A stretch of DNA of 64,000 nt from contig MU859216.1 in assembly GCA_033297205.1 (NCBI GenBank), forward strand, positions 22,337 through 86,336, in the 5' to 3' direction. The notes below the pieces were generated by a model. It did not search any database. It saw nothing but the letters and a program-made list of their open reading frames with translations, and had not been told where the DNA came from. Positions 1 to 10,467 of this stretch are shown one piece after another. The position numbers and the translations under genes were made by a program. How positions within the stretch are numbered: the stretch's first letter is position 1; each line of letters starts with the position of its first letter. The stretch is from Pseudoneurospora amorphoporcata. Its lineage: Eukaryota; Ascomycota; Sordariomycetes; Sordariales; Sordariaceae.

Positions 1-386
1 TTCCTATCAGATATCCATCCGTCCCTCCAGCCATCATTCCAGCATCAGCACCATAAGAACTCAGTGCCCGGGTAGTCGCATAAACATAAGCAAGCAAGCA
101 AGCAAGCAAGCAAGCAGGCATCAAGCCATGGATGGCATCAGTAAGGTACGCAAAAACCACAACCGACCACCCATCCCATACCATAATCCGTACAAAAAAA
201 GCCCAAGTAAGGTAGGTAATCCGAACAAGTAAAACAACAAAAACAAATCCATCAAGCTAGAGTAAAGCCTCCTGGAACTGAAAAAAACAAAGCAGGTATC
301 ATGGGACCATCAATCACCCTTCATCCATCCATCCATCCATCTCTCCCTGACCCATAACACCCGACTTCCAGCTCATCCACCTCACC
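1..386. other. Intergenic, 3' flank of coiled-coil gene
   Basis: No gene is supported here. The stretch holds an AAGC tetranucleotide microsatellite (about 88-115) and several ATCC runs near 320-345. It is probably the 3' untranslated region and terminator zone of the minus-strand gene that ends at 387. Confidence 0.5.
88..115. repeat. AAGC tetranucleotide run
   Basis: Seven perfect AAGC units in the 3' flank of the coiled-coil gene. Confidence 0.9.
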
Positions 387-3300
387 TCACTTCGCCGCTT
401 TCTTCCCACCACCACCACTCTTCTTCGGACTCCCAACAGGTTTCGCCCTAGGAATACCACTGATGGCCGAATCCTTCGACATCTTGGACGCTTTAGAAAC
501 CCTGCTGCTAGCAACACTCATAACACTCGCACTCGGCCCAACACTCGGCGCAGTCCTGCTCGTGCCCGTAGTCCCAGTCATGCCCGACGTGCCGCTCATG
601 CCCGAGACGGCACTACCCCTCTCAGTCCACGAGCCGTCTTCACTATCGTCGCCTGTTTCGTAGTCGGAGTAGTCGTCGTCTTGGTCATGGCTGTACTGGC
701 TTTCTGTCTCGCCGTCTTCGTCATGGCTGCCACGGCTACCGTTTGAGCGAGGAGGAGAGCGGCCGGAGCGGGAAGACGAGGTGATGACTGTTGTGCCCTG
801 GGAGGAGCGGCGGAGGGTAGCTGTTTCATCCGCTTCAGTCTCTGTGTCATTGTGATCGTCGCCACCGCCGTAGCGGGAGGAGGACTCGGTGCGCGCATCA
901 TCATCCACATGGACCATATCCTCATCTGACCCAGCAGACCCACGAGAACGAACGTCGACGGGGGGAGTAGCGGTATCATACCCCTCCTCATCCTCATCAT
1001 CCGTCTCTTTCAGGGAGGGCTCTTTATCGTCCATGTCCTTGGAAGAGGCCAAATCACCGTACCCTTTAGCTGTCACTGTCGAACGAGAAGAGGTAGTGAC
1101 CCAACTGCCATTTCTCTCCCCAGCCTTTGGCCTCGAAGAAGTACCAGTACCGGCATCACCATGATGAGCAGCAACAGCCGCCTTAGCAGCCGCGACACCA
1201 CCACCGCCAGCCCCGTTCCTAACGCTATTGCTGCGCTTGATGCCGCCACCCGATAACCCTCCACTAACCATTTGACTGAGGGAGAGAATGCGCCTGTTAG
1301 AAGCTGATCCCGTCTTAGGGGCCCCAGCGGCTCTAGTCTTGGCGTTGATAGCAGCCATGTTCAATGCAGACGTGGGCTGCCTGGACTCGATTCTGGAAAC
1401 GACGCTGGGAGCGCGGGTGGACATCTGCGAGGGGACGCGCTTGCGATTCATGCTTTCGCGGCCAACGCCCGTGGTGAATCTCTTCCCCTTAGCCATCAGC
1501 AACAAACGTGAGTGATCCATGACCCCCTCCAGAATCCTGCGCTCAAGCGTCTCCGCTCTCGTTTCCATCTCATGAAGCTCCTCCCTTCTTAAGCGGAGGG
1601 CAGTATCCAAGCTCGAAAGATCCGCCGTCAGTCTAGACTTTTTGCGCACCAAATCCTCCTGCTCCGACCTTAACTCGACAAGAACATGTTTAATCCCCGT
1701 CTGCTCAGCGCGCAAATCAGCCAGGAACTGCTCCTTGAGTTTATCATGTTCCTTCCTCAAAGCTTCATTGCGTTCCTTAAGTCGACACTCCTCTTCCATC
1801 AGGTTGGCGAGCAAATCCACTTTGAGCTTCTCCTGCTCCTCGCGGAAGATGGCCTTCATCTCCTCCTGCTCTTCTCTTAAGGAAGCATTGATTTCTTTCA
1901 GCCGTCTCTCCTCTTCTTGGAAAGCGGCGAGGAAGGAACTCCTAAGTTCTTTCTGCTCTTGCCGCAGACCTTCGTTGACTTCTTTCAGTAAGGATTCCTC
2001 CTCGCGCAGGTTCTTGAGGAACTTATCCTTGAGAAGTTGCTGTTCTTCCCGTAAAGCGTTGTTGGATTCTTTCAGACGGGCTTCTTCGTCCTTCAGAACG
2101 GCAAGGAAGCTCCGCTTGAGCGACTCGTGCTCGGCTTTGAGGGCGGAATTGAGCTCGACCAGACGGTCGCGCTCATCGCGGAGGTTAGACGCGAAGGTCT
2201 TCTTCATGGTGTCGTGTTCTTCCTTGAGAGCGACGTTCATCTCCATCAGACGATCCCTTTCCTCCTCCAGGTTGGCAGTAAACTGCTTCTTGAGAACGTC
2301 CTGCTCTTCCTTGAGGGAAGCATTAAGTTTCTTTAGCCTCGTCTCCTCCTCCTTGAGACCAGCCATGAACACCGCCTTAGCCTCCTCATGCTCCTTTCTC
2401 AGCGACTCATTGAGCGTCTTGAGGCGATGTTCCTCCTCAGCCAAGTTAGCCAGGAAAGTGGACTTCAACTCCTCCTGCTCCTGCTTGAGCGACTCATTCA
2501 TCTGCTTTAGACGAGCCTGTTCCTGTTGCAGGTTCTCCAAGAACTGGGACTTGAGCTGATCCTGCTCCTCGCGCAAAGTGACATTGATGTGCTCCTTGAC
2601 GCGGGCTTCCTCCTCCTTGAGCTCAGCCAGACGAGCCTCAATTGCTTCCTTCTCAGCCAGCTGGCGCTCAAGAGCAATGGTGGTCTCCTGCAGAATCTTC
2701 TTCTTGTTATCGTCCTCTTCAACAGCACGTTGCGTCTGAGCGGCGATAAAACCAGCAAGCTCAGAGGAAGTATTCTTGACTTGCTCATGAACTTGCTCAA
2801 GGACAGCAAACTTAGCAGTCTGACCAACGAGCTTATCAAGCTTCTCATTGACAGTAGGCATGGCGTCAAAGACCTTGGTCTGCAGACCCTCCGTTGTCGT
2901 CTTGGAGTGTTCAAAGTGCTGACCAACCAGTGCAAGCACCTCTTGCATGTTCTCCGCAACCTTGGGCTGATGCTCAGCAACGAGAGACTGCAAGCCATCC
3001 ACCTTTCCAGCCATCTCCTGCACCTGCTCTCGAGTAAGGGTATGCTCAGCCTTGATATCAAGGTGGTTCTCATCGGCCTTGCCCACCAGCTCATCCACCC
3101 TTTCGAAGACCGTCTTGCTCGAAACCTCCATCTTCTCCACGGCCTCGGTGACAGAACCGCTGAGAGGCTCCAGCACAGCCTTGAGCTCCTCCACTTGAGT
3201 CTTGGTCGCAATCACGGCCTCTTTGATCTCACCGCCCTGCGCCTTCTGGAGCTCCTCAATCTTGGTCTCGATATCGGTCTTCGCCTTGTCGATGGTGGTG

Positions 3301-6300
3301 CGCCCCTCCTCGAAACCCTCCTTCATGCCACCCCAAAGCTCCATCAGCTCGCCCTGTAATGTCGCGTTCTTCTTGACGATCTCGCTCATAGGGGCCAAGA
3401 CCTTGTGAATGGAATCCACCCCCTTGGCTCCATCAGTGAGTTTCGCTTTGATGACTTCATGGAACTCTTCGATGAGGGACTTGACTTCGGACACGCGGTC
3501 GGTGATATCTCGGCTTGTCTTGGTGGAAGCCTCAGCCTGAGCTTCAAGTTTCTCGGTCAACGTCGTGAAGTTGCTGTCCATGTCGGGGTGGCTGGCGGTG
3601 GCTGTTGTAGAGTCCTTCGCATCAGTAGCAGCGGGCCTTGACGAAAGGAGCGACTTGACCTCAAGACAAACAGCCTCAACAGCCTCAAGATCAGTCTTGG
3701 TGAGCTTGTCAGAGTCTTCCTTCTCCTCGCGGGTCTTCATTTCGTCAAAGGCGGTGGTCATCTTGGTGAGCAGCGACTTGAGGGCGGAAACATCCTCCTT
3801 CTTGGACATATACTCCACCTGCTTCGACAAATCACCAAGACTGGTCTTCGTCTCCACTAGCAGCACCTCCAACTGATCAAAATGATCCTTCCTGGCCTTC
3901 TCACCCTGCTCTCGCTGGGCACTGACGAAATCATCCAAACTATCCTTGGTATTCCTGAGAATGGTCTCAATAGCTTGGACGTCCTCTTTCGTAGCCGGAT
4001 CGGTGGGTTCACTGGTGGGTAGTAGTTCAGGCTCGGGCTGCTTAGGCGCGGCTCCTGACGATCTAGCCTTGGTCCACTCATCAATGGACTTGCGCAGTCC
4101 TCCAATCGCGGTGTCAACCGAAGTCTGCAGGGAGCGAACGGTTTCTTCAAGAGGCGAGAGGTTGATCTTCTGCTGTTGCTGCGCGCGAGCAGAAAGAGAG
4201 GCGACGGAATCGATCAACTTTCGTAGCAAAGCTTCAACCTCGCCTAGCTCAGCCTTGGAGGTAGCAGCTTTGGCACCACCACTCTCCATAGCATCCACCT
4301 TCTTGCCCAGCTTATCAACCATAGCATGAAGACTTCTAATCTCCTCAGCATGACCATGACCAAGCTGCTTAGAAGGTTGATCGCCATTCTTCCTAAAAGG
4401 CGTCAGTGCGAACTCGTCATCAAACCCGCCGCCGGCCCTAAGCTCTTCGAGATCAGCTCTGACGCCCTTCAGGCCCTCCTTGAGCGCATCCAGGATCTCG
4501 TCATTAGCCGAGAGGTCACCAGGTTTGTTAGCGAGCTTGTCGATACTCTTCTTCAGATCACCGAGTCCCTCTTGCAGAGCATCGAGGATTCTCGTCTCCG
4601 TTATTCCACCGGCTCCACCGGCTTGCTGAGATTTGGCGGTGTTGCCCATCTCCTTACGAATGGCACCGATGGCTTCGAGAATCTCGGCATTGCTGCCGCC
4701 GGGCTGCGAAAGTGGGGTGACGGGGACCAAGGTGCCGTTGACAACGTCGCGGAGTGATTCGAGTTCCTCCCTTAGCAGATCGTTGGTGCTCTGCGAAGCC
4801 TTTTTCACCAGCTCCGCCACTTCCTCCCTAAATTTCTCCAACGTTTCAGTCATGTGCGGGATCAAATCGTCGGAGTTGCCGTCGGTGCGGGCGCGGTCGA
4901 CGTACGCTTCGATGTCATGCCTGAGTTTCTCGAACCCGTCCATGGTAATATCAGGCGTGGTCCTCTCGACATCACCACCACCACGGGAGGCGGGCTTGCT
5001 GTTTTCCGAGAAGGCGCGGAACTCATCCCTGAGTGAGTCACGGATTTCGTACAGTCGCTCAATGATTTCTTCCGTTTCAGGCTTCAAGATGGAAGGGGGC
5101 GTGGTGCCATGGCGGACGAGAGCTTTGGAATGTGAAGCGGAGAATTCGGAGAGATCTAGTTCTTTGAGGCCTTCTCTGACGGCGCGGACGACATCTCCTG
5201 AGATATCGAGCGCATCGAATCCTTCGCGAACGGCATCAGCAAGGTCGACACGTGACAGATCGGGACGGGGGATGTAGGAAGCAATGTGCTGAGCAAACTC
5301 GGGGGTTTGCAGAGCTTTGGCGACGGCGCGGCTGACGTCGCACGGTAGATCCATGGTTTCGAAAGCTTCCTGGACGGCGTCGATCATGTCTTCGCTTGAC
5401 GGTCCGGCGGAAGAGAAGTCGAATGTTTCCAAGGCCTTGGTGACGGCGGTTTGCATGTCCTTTGGCAGGTCCAGGGACCGTACACCATCTTGCACGGCTT
5501 CGGCCATGTCATCAGTGAAGTTGACCTTGTTGAGGCTCTCGTCCATGGCATCCACCAGCTCTTGACGCTTCAGGGGCTTAGGCAAGTCGCTCAAGCCATC
5601 CTTGACTGCACTCAATATGTCGTCTTGCGAAAGCTGGGGGGTGACAGGGAAGTCGAACTCGTCCAGGCATTCCCTGACAGACTCGAGCACATCGTCCCGG
5701 GAGACCGTCTCAAACTTGCTGATCCCCTCGTTGACAGCAGCGAACACCTCTTGTTTGGAAGCCGTCTCCTTTGGCAGATACATGCCCAACCCCTCCTTCA
5801 AACAGTCCAGCACCTCGTGCCTTTCCAATCCAATCTGCTGGATTTCGATCTCAGGCTTGTATTTGTCGAAGGCATCTTGCACTGCTTGTACGACGTCCTC
5901 CCTGCGAAGCTCCTGCACGCGCGGCTTGTTGGCTTGCGAATCTTTGAGGGCAGCACGCATGCTGTTGTAGATCTCCCTGTAGTCGATCATGGAGTCGATT
6001 CGAGGCGCTGCCGCAACCGTCTCTTGGGCCTTCTTGCGGTGCTCGTGCACGATGTTGACCATGTTTTGGCGCATCTCTTCCAACCCGTCGGAGACAATCT
6101 TGTTCATGGCTTCCTTTGTGGAGTCGTCAACGGGCAGGGTCTGGGAAGACTTGGAGGAGACTTCGTTAAGTCGACGGCCGATCTCTTGACCCATGCCCTG
6201 GACTTCGCCGCGCAGTTCCTTGACGAGGGACTTGACATCGCTGGTGAGGCTGCCGCCTTGGGCAATGTGGTCCTTGACTGAGCGCAGGGCGGAGAGGATT

Positions 6301-7835
6301 TCAACGTTCATCGGATCGGTAGCTCGGGAGCCGGGGGTTTGGGCTGGTGAATTTCCGGATTCTTCGAGCATTCGACCTACGCGATTTCGGCCGTCTTCGT
6401 CTTCGCTGAAGCTCCAGGCGCGGTTGCGACCACCGCCGCTGCCGCCGCCACCTCCTCCACCTTTCCCTCCTCCGCCAGTAGCCGGTACAAGAGCATGGTG
6501 CTGGTTGGCTTTGACGAGGCGGATAATTTCTTCTAGCTTTTCAGCCGTGGAAAAGCCGGAAAGCTGGCGGGCGAGTTCGTTCAGCCTCGAGAGAAGCGAC
6601 TCTTGGCCCTCTTTGGTTCCCATGTCACGAAGGATCTTTTCTAGGAGAGCAATGGACGAAGTATCTGCTACGAGGGATGGCGTGCTCAATAGCGACTCTC
6701 GATCAAGCGACGCGCCAGAGCCATGTGGCGAAGGTATTCGCGGCAGGGAGAAGGGTCGCGGCTTTAGCGACGTAGGCGACGGTGGACCACCGCCGTACGC
6801 TTCCCTTTGCGCAGCCCTCGACTTGGCGTCGGTGATCAACTCTCGCAAACTCCTACGAATATCCTCATCGCGCTGATTAGTGGCCTCCTTCAAGCTGAGC
6901 AAGTCTGTAGCATTATCTCTGCTGCGCCTGCTAAGCGCCGACATTTCTCGTTGCAGGGCCGAAGCAATGTTGGTGAGGGTGAGGAGCTGATTCGACAAGG
7001 CCTCGAGGCCATGGGGGGTCACAGTCGTCTTGGGCAATCCGCTGGAGCCGTTAGTGATGTTAGCGAGGGGATCCGAGTCCCTGGCCGTCGACGACGTTCC
7101 GAGGTGGCTGGCACTGCTCATGTTCTGGAGGGCGAGCATGGTGGCCGACTGAGGAGGCGTGTTCTCGCCGAGTATGCTCTGATGTGGTCGCCGCATGCTG
7201 CTCGTGCTGGTGGTTTGGCGCAGGACGCCGCCGGAGGTCAAACTTGGACCCGTCCGTGGTGAACCCATGGTGGGGGCGGGTTTTAGGAGGTCCTCCTTGT
7301 CGTCCCTGAACTCGACGATGTTTTCGCGACTCCTCGTGGGGGTGGTCGGCCTTTCGTACTTGCTCTCGTACCTATCGTGCTTGTTGTTTTCTTGTTTCTC
7401 GTACCTGTCAAACTTGGTATCGAGTTTGCTATCAAACTTGAAGTCGTGCTTGAAGTCGTGTTTCTCTGGTGATCGCGAGGCAGATGTATTGGGGACGTGA
7501 CCACTTTCCAGCATCAAACTGATATCCTTGACAGTGTTGTTCTGAAGGGAATTCAGACGGCGATGTGACGCAGCCGTGGCCGCGTTGCGCAACGGGGGCC
7601 TCTCGTTCCTCTCTGGAGAAGGCTCACCGGCGGCGCGCTTGGGCATGTGTGGTACCAGGTTAGCACTCTCGCGGGCCTTTTCCTGCAAGGCGGCATGGGC
7701 AGACTGGATCGCACTCGAGGTGCCGGCTCTAGAGACACCGGGAGACTGAGGGTTGAGTGGGAGCGGCGGCGGTGCCCTCTCGGGGTCTGAGCTATCCCAC
7801 CTGGTTTTCATTAGTTCCTTGAACAAGAGGGACAT
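387..7835 (-). CDS. Giant coiled-coil repeat protein, function unknown
   Basis: One uninterrupted frame encodes 2482 residues, starting at the ATG at 7835. The N-terminal ~640 residues are Ser/Pro/Arg-rich and probably disordered, with a poly-Gly stretch at nt 6430-6490. Residues ~644-897 hold repeated short helices of the form AV-x-E/D-G-x(3)-L/F-D. Residues ~950-1760 are predicted coiled coil. Residues 1761-2061 are ten tandem 29-residue repeats (nt 1653-2555; pattern LK-x(2)-F-x(2)-NL-x-EE-x-RLK-x(2)-N). The C-terminus is Ser/Gly/Asp-rich and ends in a Lys/Ala-rich basic tail. No ATPase motif, transmembrane helix or signal peptide is visible. Ascomycete relatives are often labelled 'chromosome segregation ATPase', but nothing here supports that activity. 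A structural, tethering or scaffold role is inferred from architecture only. The gene call is secure; the function is unknown. Confidence 0.9.
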   Translation of the reverse strand: MSLLFKELMKTRWDSSDPERAPPPLPLNPQSPGVSRAGTSSAIQSAHAALQEKARESANLVPHMPKRAAGEPSPERNERPPLRNAATAASHRRLNSLQNNTVKDISLMLESGHVPNTSASRSPEKHDFKHDFKFDSKLDTKFDRYEKQENNKHDRYESKYERPTTPTRSRENIVEFRDDKEDLLKPAPTMGSPRTGPSLTSGGVLRQTTSTSSMRRPHQSILGENTPPQSATMLALQNMSSASHLGTSSTARDSDPLANITNGSSGLPKTTVTPHGLEALSNQLLTLTNIASALQREMSALSRRSRDNATDLLSLKEATNQRDEDIRRSLRELITDAKSRAAQREAYGGGPPSPTSLKPRPFSLPRIPSPHGSGASLDRESLLSTPSLVADTSSIALLEKILRDMGTKEGQESLLSRLNELARQLSGFSTAEKLEEIIRLVKANQHHALVPATGGGGKGGGGGGGSGGGRNRAWSFSEDEDGRNRVGRMLEESGNSPAQTPGSRATDPMNVEILSALRSVKDHIAQGGSLTSDVKSLVKELRGEVQGMGQEIGRRLNEVSSKSSQTLPVDDSTKEAMNKIVSDGLEEMRQNMVNIVHEHRKKAQETVAAAPRIDSMIDYREIYNSMRAALKDSQANKPRVQELRREDVVQAVQDAFDKYKPEIEIQQIGLERHEVLDCLKEGLGMYLPKETASKQEVFAAVNEGISKFETVSRDDVLESVRECLDEFDFPVTPQLSQDDILSAVKDGLSDLPKPLKRQELVDAMDESLNKVNFTDDMAEAVQDGVRSLDLPKDMQTAVTKALETFDFSSAGPSSEDMIDAVQEAFETMDLPCDVSRAVAKALQTPEFAQHIASYIPRPDLSRVDLADAVREGFDALDISGDVVRAVREGLKELDLSEFSASHSKALVRHGTTPPSILKPETEEIIERLYEIRDSLRDEFRAFSENSKPASRGGGDVERTTPDITMDGFEKLRHDIEAYVDRARTDGNSDDLIPHMTETLEKFREEVAELVKKASQSTNDLLREELESLRDVVNGTLVPVTPLSQPGGSNAEILEAIGAIRKEMGNTAKSQQAGGAGGITETRILDALQEGLGDLKKSIDKLANKPGDLSANDEILDALKEGLKGVRADLEELRAGGGFDDEFALTPFRKNGDQPSKQLGHGHAEEIRSLHAMVDKLGKKVDAMESGGAKAATSKAELGEVEALLRKLIDSVASLSARAQQQQKINLSPLEETVRSLQTSVDTAIGGLRKSIDEWTKARSSGAAPKQPEPELLPTSEPTDPATKEDVQAIETILRNTKDSLDDFVSAQREQGEKARKDHFDQLEVLLVETKTSLGDLSKQVEYMSKKEDVSALKSLLTKMTTAFDEMKTREEKEDSDKLTKTDLEAVEAVCLEVKSLLSSRPAATDAKDSTTATASHPDMDSNFTTLTEKLEAQAEASTKTSRDITDRVSEVKSLIEEFHEVIKAKLTDGAKGVDSIHKVLAPMSEIVKKNATLQGELMELWGGMKEGFEEGRTTIDKAKTDIETKIEELQKAQGGEIKEAVIATKTQVEELKAVLEPLSGSVTEAVEKMEVSSKTVFERVDELVGKADENHLDIKAEHTLTREQVQEMAGKVDGLQSLVAEHQPKVAENMQEVLALVGQHFEHSKTTTEGLQTKVFDAMPTVNEKLDKLVGQTAKFAVLEQVHEQVKNTSSELAGFIAAQTQRAVEEDDNKKKILQETTIALERQLAEKEAIEARLAELKEEEARVKEHINVTLREEQDQLKSQFLENLQQEQARLKQMNESLKQEQEELKSTFLANLAEEEHRLKTLNESLRKEHEEAKAVFMAGLKEEETRLKKLNASLKEEQDVLKKQFTANLEEERDRLMEMNVALKEEHDTMKKTFASNLRDERDRLVELNSALKAEHESLKRSFLAVLKDEEARLKESNNALREEQQLLKDKFLKNLREEESLLKEVNEGLRQEQKELRSSFLAAFQEEERRLKEINASLREEQEEMKAIFREEQEKLKVDLLANLMEEECRLKERNEALRKEHDKLKEQFLADLRAEQTGIKHVLVELRSEQEDLVRKKSRLTADLSSLDTALRLRREELHEMETRAETLERRILEGVMDHSRLLLMAKGKRFTTGVGRESMNRKRVPSQMSTRAPSVVSRIESRQPTSALNMAAINAKTRAAGAPKTGSASNRRILSLSQMVSGGLSGGGIKRSNSVRNGAGGGGVAAAKAAVAAHHGDAGTGTSSRPKAGERNGSWVTTSSRSTVTAKGYGDLASSKDMDDKEPSLKETDDEDEEGYDTATPPVDVRSRGSAGSDEDMVHVDDDARTESSSRYGGGDDHNDTETEADETATLRRSSQGTTVITSSSRSGRSPPRSNGSRGSHDEDGETESQYSHDQDDDYSDYETGDDSEDGSWTERGSAVSGMSGTSGMTGTTGTSRTAPSVGPSASVMSVASSRVSKASKMSKDSAISGIPRAKPVGSPKKSGGGGKKAAK
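1653..2555 (-). repeat. Ten 29-residue coiled-coil repeats within the giant protein
   Basis: Ten back-to-back 29-residue units are readable in translation (residues 1761-2061). Each has Phe at position 5, Leu at 9, acidic residues at 11-13, Arg-Leu-Lys at 15-17, Asn at 20 and Leu at 23. An extra 11-residue piece sits between units 8 and 9. The DNA copies have diverged, so this is an old, protein-level repeat rather than a recent minisatellite. Confidence 0.9.
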
Positions 7836-10467
7836 GTCACCATGATCATGGTTTCTTGTCTGTGGTAGTTTGGGTAAGAGAGGGGAAGCATCAGGGGAGC
7901 AATCCTACATTGGGATCATGGCACGGCCATGATTATCAAACGAGGCGGAATGTGAGTGTCTTAAATCTCGGGGGAGATGGTGGTGCCCGGCCTGGAGTTG
8001 GTGGTCCCTCTCTGAGCCAGCGGGCGGCATGGCTCCAACTGTGTGGTGGGTGTGTATCGGGAAAACGAGGGAGGGAGTGGGAGAGGAAGGGAGCGCAACC
8101 CAGGGCGTGCGTGCGTGCGTGCGTGCGTGCGTGGGTTGCTTCGCGGCGCGGGCTGGCGTGCGGTGGTGGGCGCGAGTGTCGAGGGAACTTGACAGTACCA
8201 CCCGAGGTGTGTGAGAGTCAATCTGGTTCCTGGCCTAAGGTAAGCTGGGGATAGCCGGGGTTGGTCGACCAAGGACCAGGGTGGTTTCTGGCGGGAACTG
8301 GAGAGGGTCCGGTCTGTGCGGTTACGCCAACAAGGGAAACGCGGCAGGGTCCTGGGTCGGGTGTGTGGTCTCGAATTAGGATGGCTTGGTAGGATGGGGG
8401 GGGGGCCTTGGCTGGTTTGGATATCGGCCCTGCCTGCCTATACTGTACGAGTATGTATCGTTGAACAAGACAATTTCCGGGCCTGAGACAGTTGGGAGCA
8501 GTCCAAAACCAGGAGGCCTTGATGGGCGGTAGTGTAGGTACCTTGGTCAACCTGACCTGAACCTGGGATCGATCCGTGCTCAGGGCTTCTCCTTCAGTTG
8601 CCGTCTGTAACTGAACCAGAGTCTCCAAATGTGAAATCTGACGTTCCTCTTTTCGGTTTCCAGTGGCAAGTTGGAAGTGAAGGCAACACAGCAGCTGTTG
8701 TTGGATTGTTCCCTCAGGTAGACTTAGTAAGGTAGGCAGTGCGAATATCCGATGGGACTTTCTTTCAGGTGTCGTCGCAGTAGTAGTGACTCCAGAATCC
8801 CGTCCAAGCTGTTGCAATATGGAAAACGGGGATTAAAGAGAATATCGAGCAGCAGCAAAAAGAGAAAAAGACAAACCACACAAGGAATATGTCGGTTGAC
8901 GTGCGGGGGGTATATCCTTTCGAAGAGAAGTCGCAAAGTCGCAAACCAGAAAATCGCCAAAGAAAAACGGCAGTAAAGAAAAAAAAGAAAAAGAAAACAA
9001 AAAAAAAAGATAACCTAACACAGCAGCTCTAATGAAGCTTTCCTTGTTTGTGGTGGTGCTGCAGCAGATATGGCGGCATCTAGGGTATAACGAGCAATGC
9101 CAAGTCAGACTCAGTGAATGGAAGATGCCGTTTCGTTTGTCTGATGTAAGGTAGGTACGTATGTTGATGTTTGGTTTGGTTGTGGAAAGAAGTGACTGCT
9201 GCTGACCTCCTTTCTGCTTGGACTGAATGGAAGGAGGGGGACGAGCAATAGAATAAAACCTGAAATTGAATCCTCAAAGAACGTGATGACCACCTCAGAT
9301 ATGCACTCGTCGTTCTTGCCCTGTCCAAAACCTCGGGGCAGAATGGAAGGAACCAGCGTGACAAAACCTTGATGAGCGAGAACCCAACCTTGCCCGTTCC
9401 TGCCAAACCTGTCCCCAAGAATTTCCAACCCACGTTTTCCTCCTCGCAGGCCCGCACCAGTGGTGGACTGCGCTGCCCTGAAAGATCCCTGTTTGGCCCT
9501 CCTCCTGGCTTGGCCACCCCAGCCTCCTCCAGTCCTGAGAGCCAGCCGTGGTGTCGACGGCAGCCCACCTTCACAGGAAAGTCAACATCACTGGCTCCCG
9601 TCCTTTGGTCTAGCCAATCACCCACTCCATGTGTCCCTCTCCGGCCCCATTGCGACGAGAGTCAATCAACCAATCATTTGTCAGGATGTCAGTCGATTGT
9701 TTGCAAATTAATGACCAAAAGAGAAAAGAGCACAAAAAGACACCCTTGTCGCGAACCAGGGTTGGCTTCCATGTGTGACCTCAGAGCGCAGTTTTAGTCA
9801 CAGGCTAGGTAATTACTTACCTTATCGATAAGGCAAAGGGTCAAGGATGGAAGAGAGCTGCGCGTCACCCTCCTTGAAGAGGCCAGGCTGCAAATGGAAG
9901 ACACTATCAAGGATAAGGTATTGAGAGACGGAGACGTGAATGCGATATCGAAACTTGGTGTTGCTCACCGCAAGAATTGTTATCGTCGTCATTGCCTGTG
10001 AGGTCCAAGCTCCCTTCTTCCACGGCATGAAGGTGGCCCAAGCTCCCGTGACCTGTAAGGTATGCTCCACTGATTTTCAGCGGTCCTGCAGATTGCAGAG
10101 CTCTTGCTTGTCGGGACTTGTCATGTGCATCTTGGTTTCGGCATTTCTTCTTTGGGATTCCATCAATCCTGAAGCCTCATCGTCGCAAATCGCTTACATA
10201 CGGATTGAGACATATTGGCATGGTGCATATATACAGTGGTGATATTTCTTTTCATATCGTGCAAATGCCGGACATGGGAACTGCGGGATGGATAGATGCA
10301 ACTTCCCAGAGTTGGACAAGGAAAGGAAGCCTCCCGTCGGCAACTCCCATTAAGTCTCACAAGTCCTGACAATCCAAGCACCACTCTTCAACGCCAAAGC
10401 CAAAACCATGCTTAGGTATTTTTCGCAAAACCGTAAAATGCATATGTACATCCTTTACTAAACACCC
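7836..10467. other. Intergenic region, no gene recognised
   Basis: This is upstream of the coiled-coil gene and downstream of the YggS-like gene. It holds a GCGT microsatellite (8105-8134), a poly-G run near 8397-8407, an A-rich patch (8935-9010) and a GATA palindrome (9820-9833). Open frames up to about 200 codons exist on both strands, but their translations lack domains and look non-coding. The part near 7836-8250 is probably promoter and 5' UTR of the coiled-coil gene. Confidence 0.5.
8105..8134. repeat. GCGT tetranucleotide run
   Basis: About 7.5 perfect GCGT units in the upstream region of the coiled-coil gene. Confidence 0.9.

Noticed and set aside
8218..8817. 199-codon open frame on the - strand upstream of the coiled-coil gene
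   Set aside because: The composition looks like random translation of promoter or leader DNA; no family resemblance.
9080..9797. Overlapping 181-codon (-) and 142-codon (+) frames
   Set aside because: They overlap on opposite strands, lack domains, and have no conserved-looking motif.
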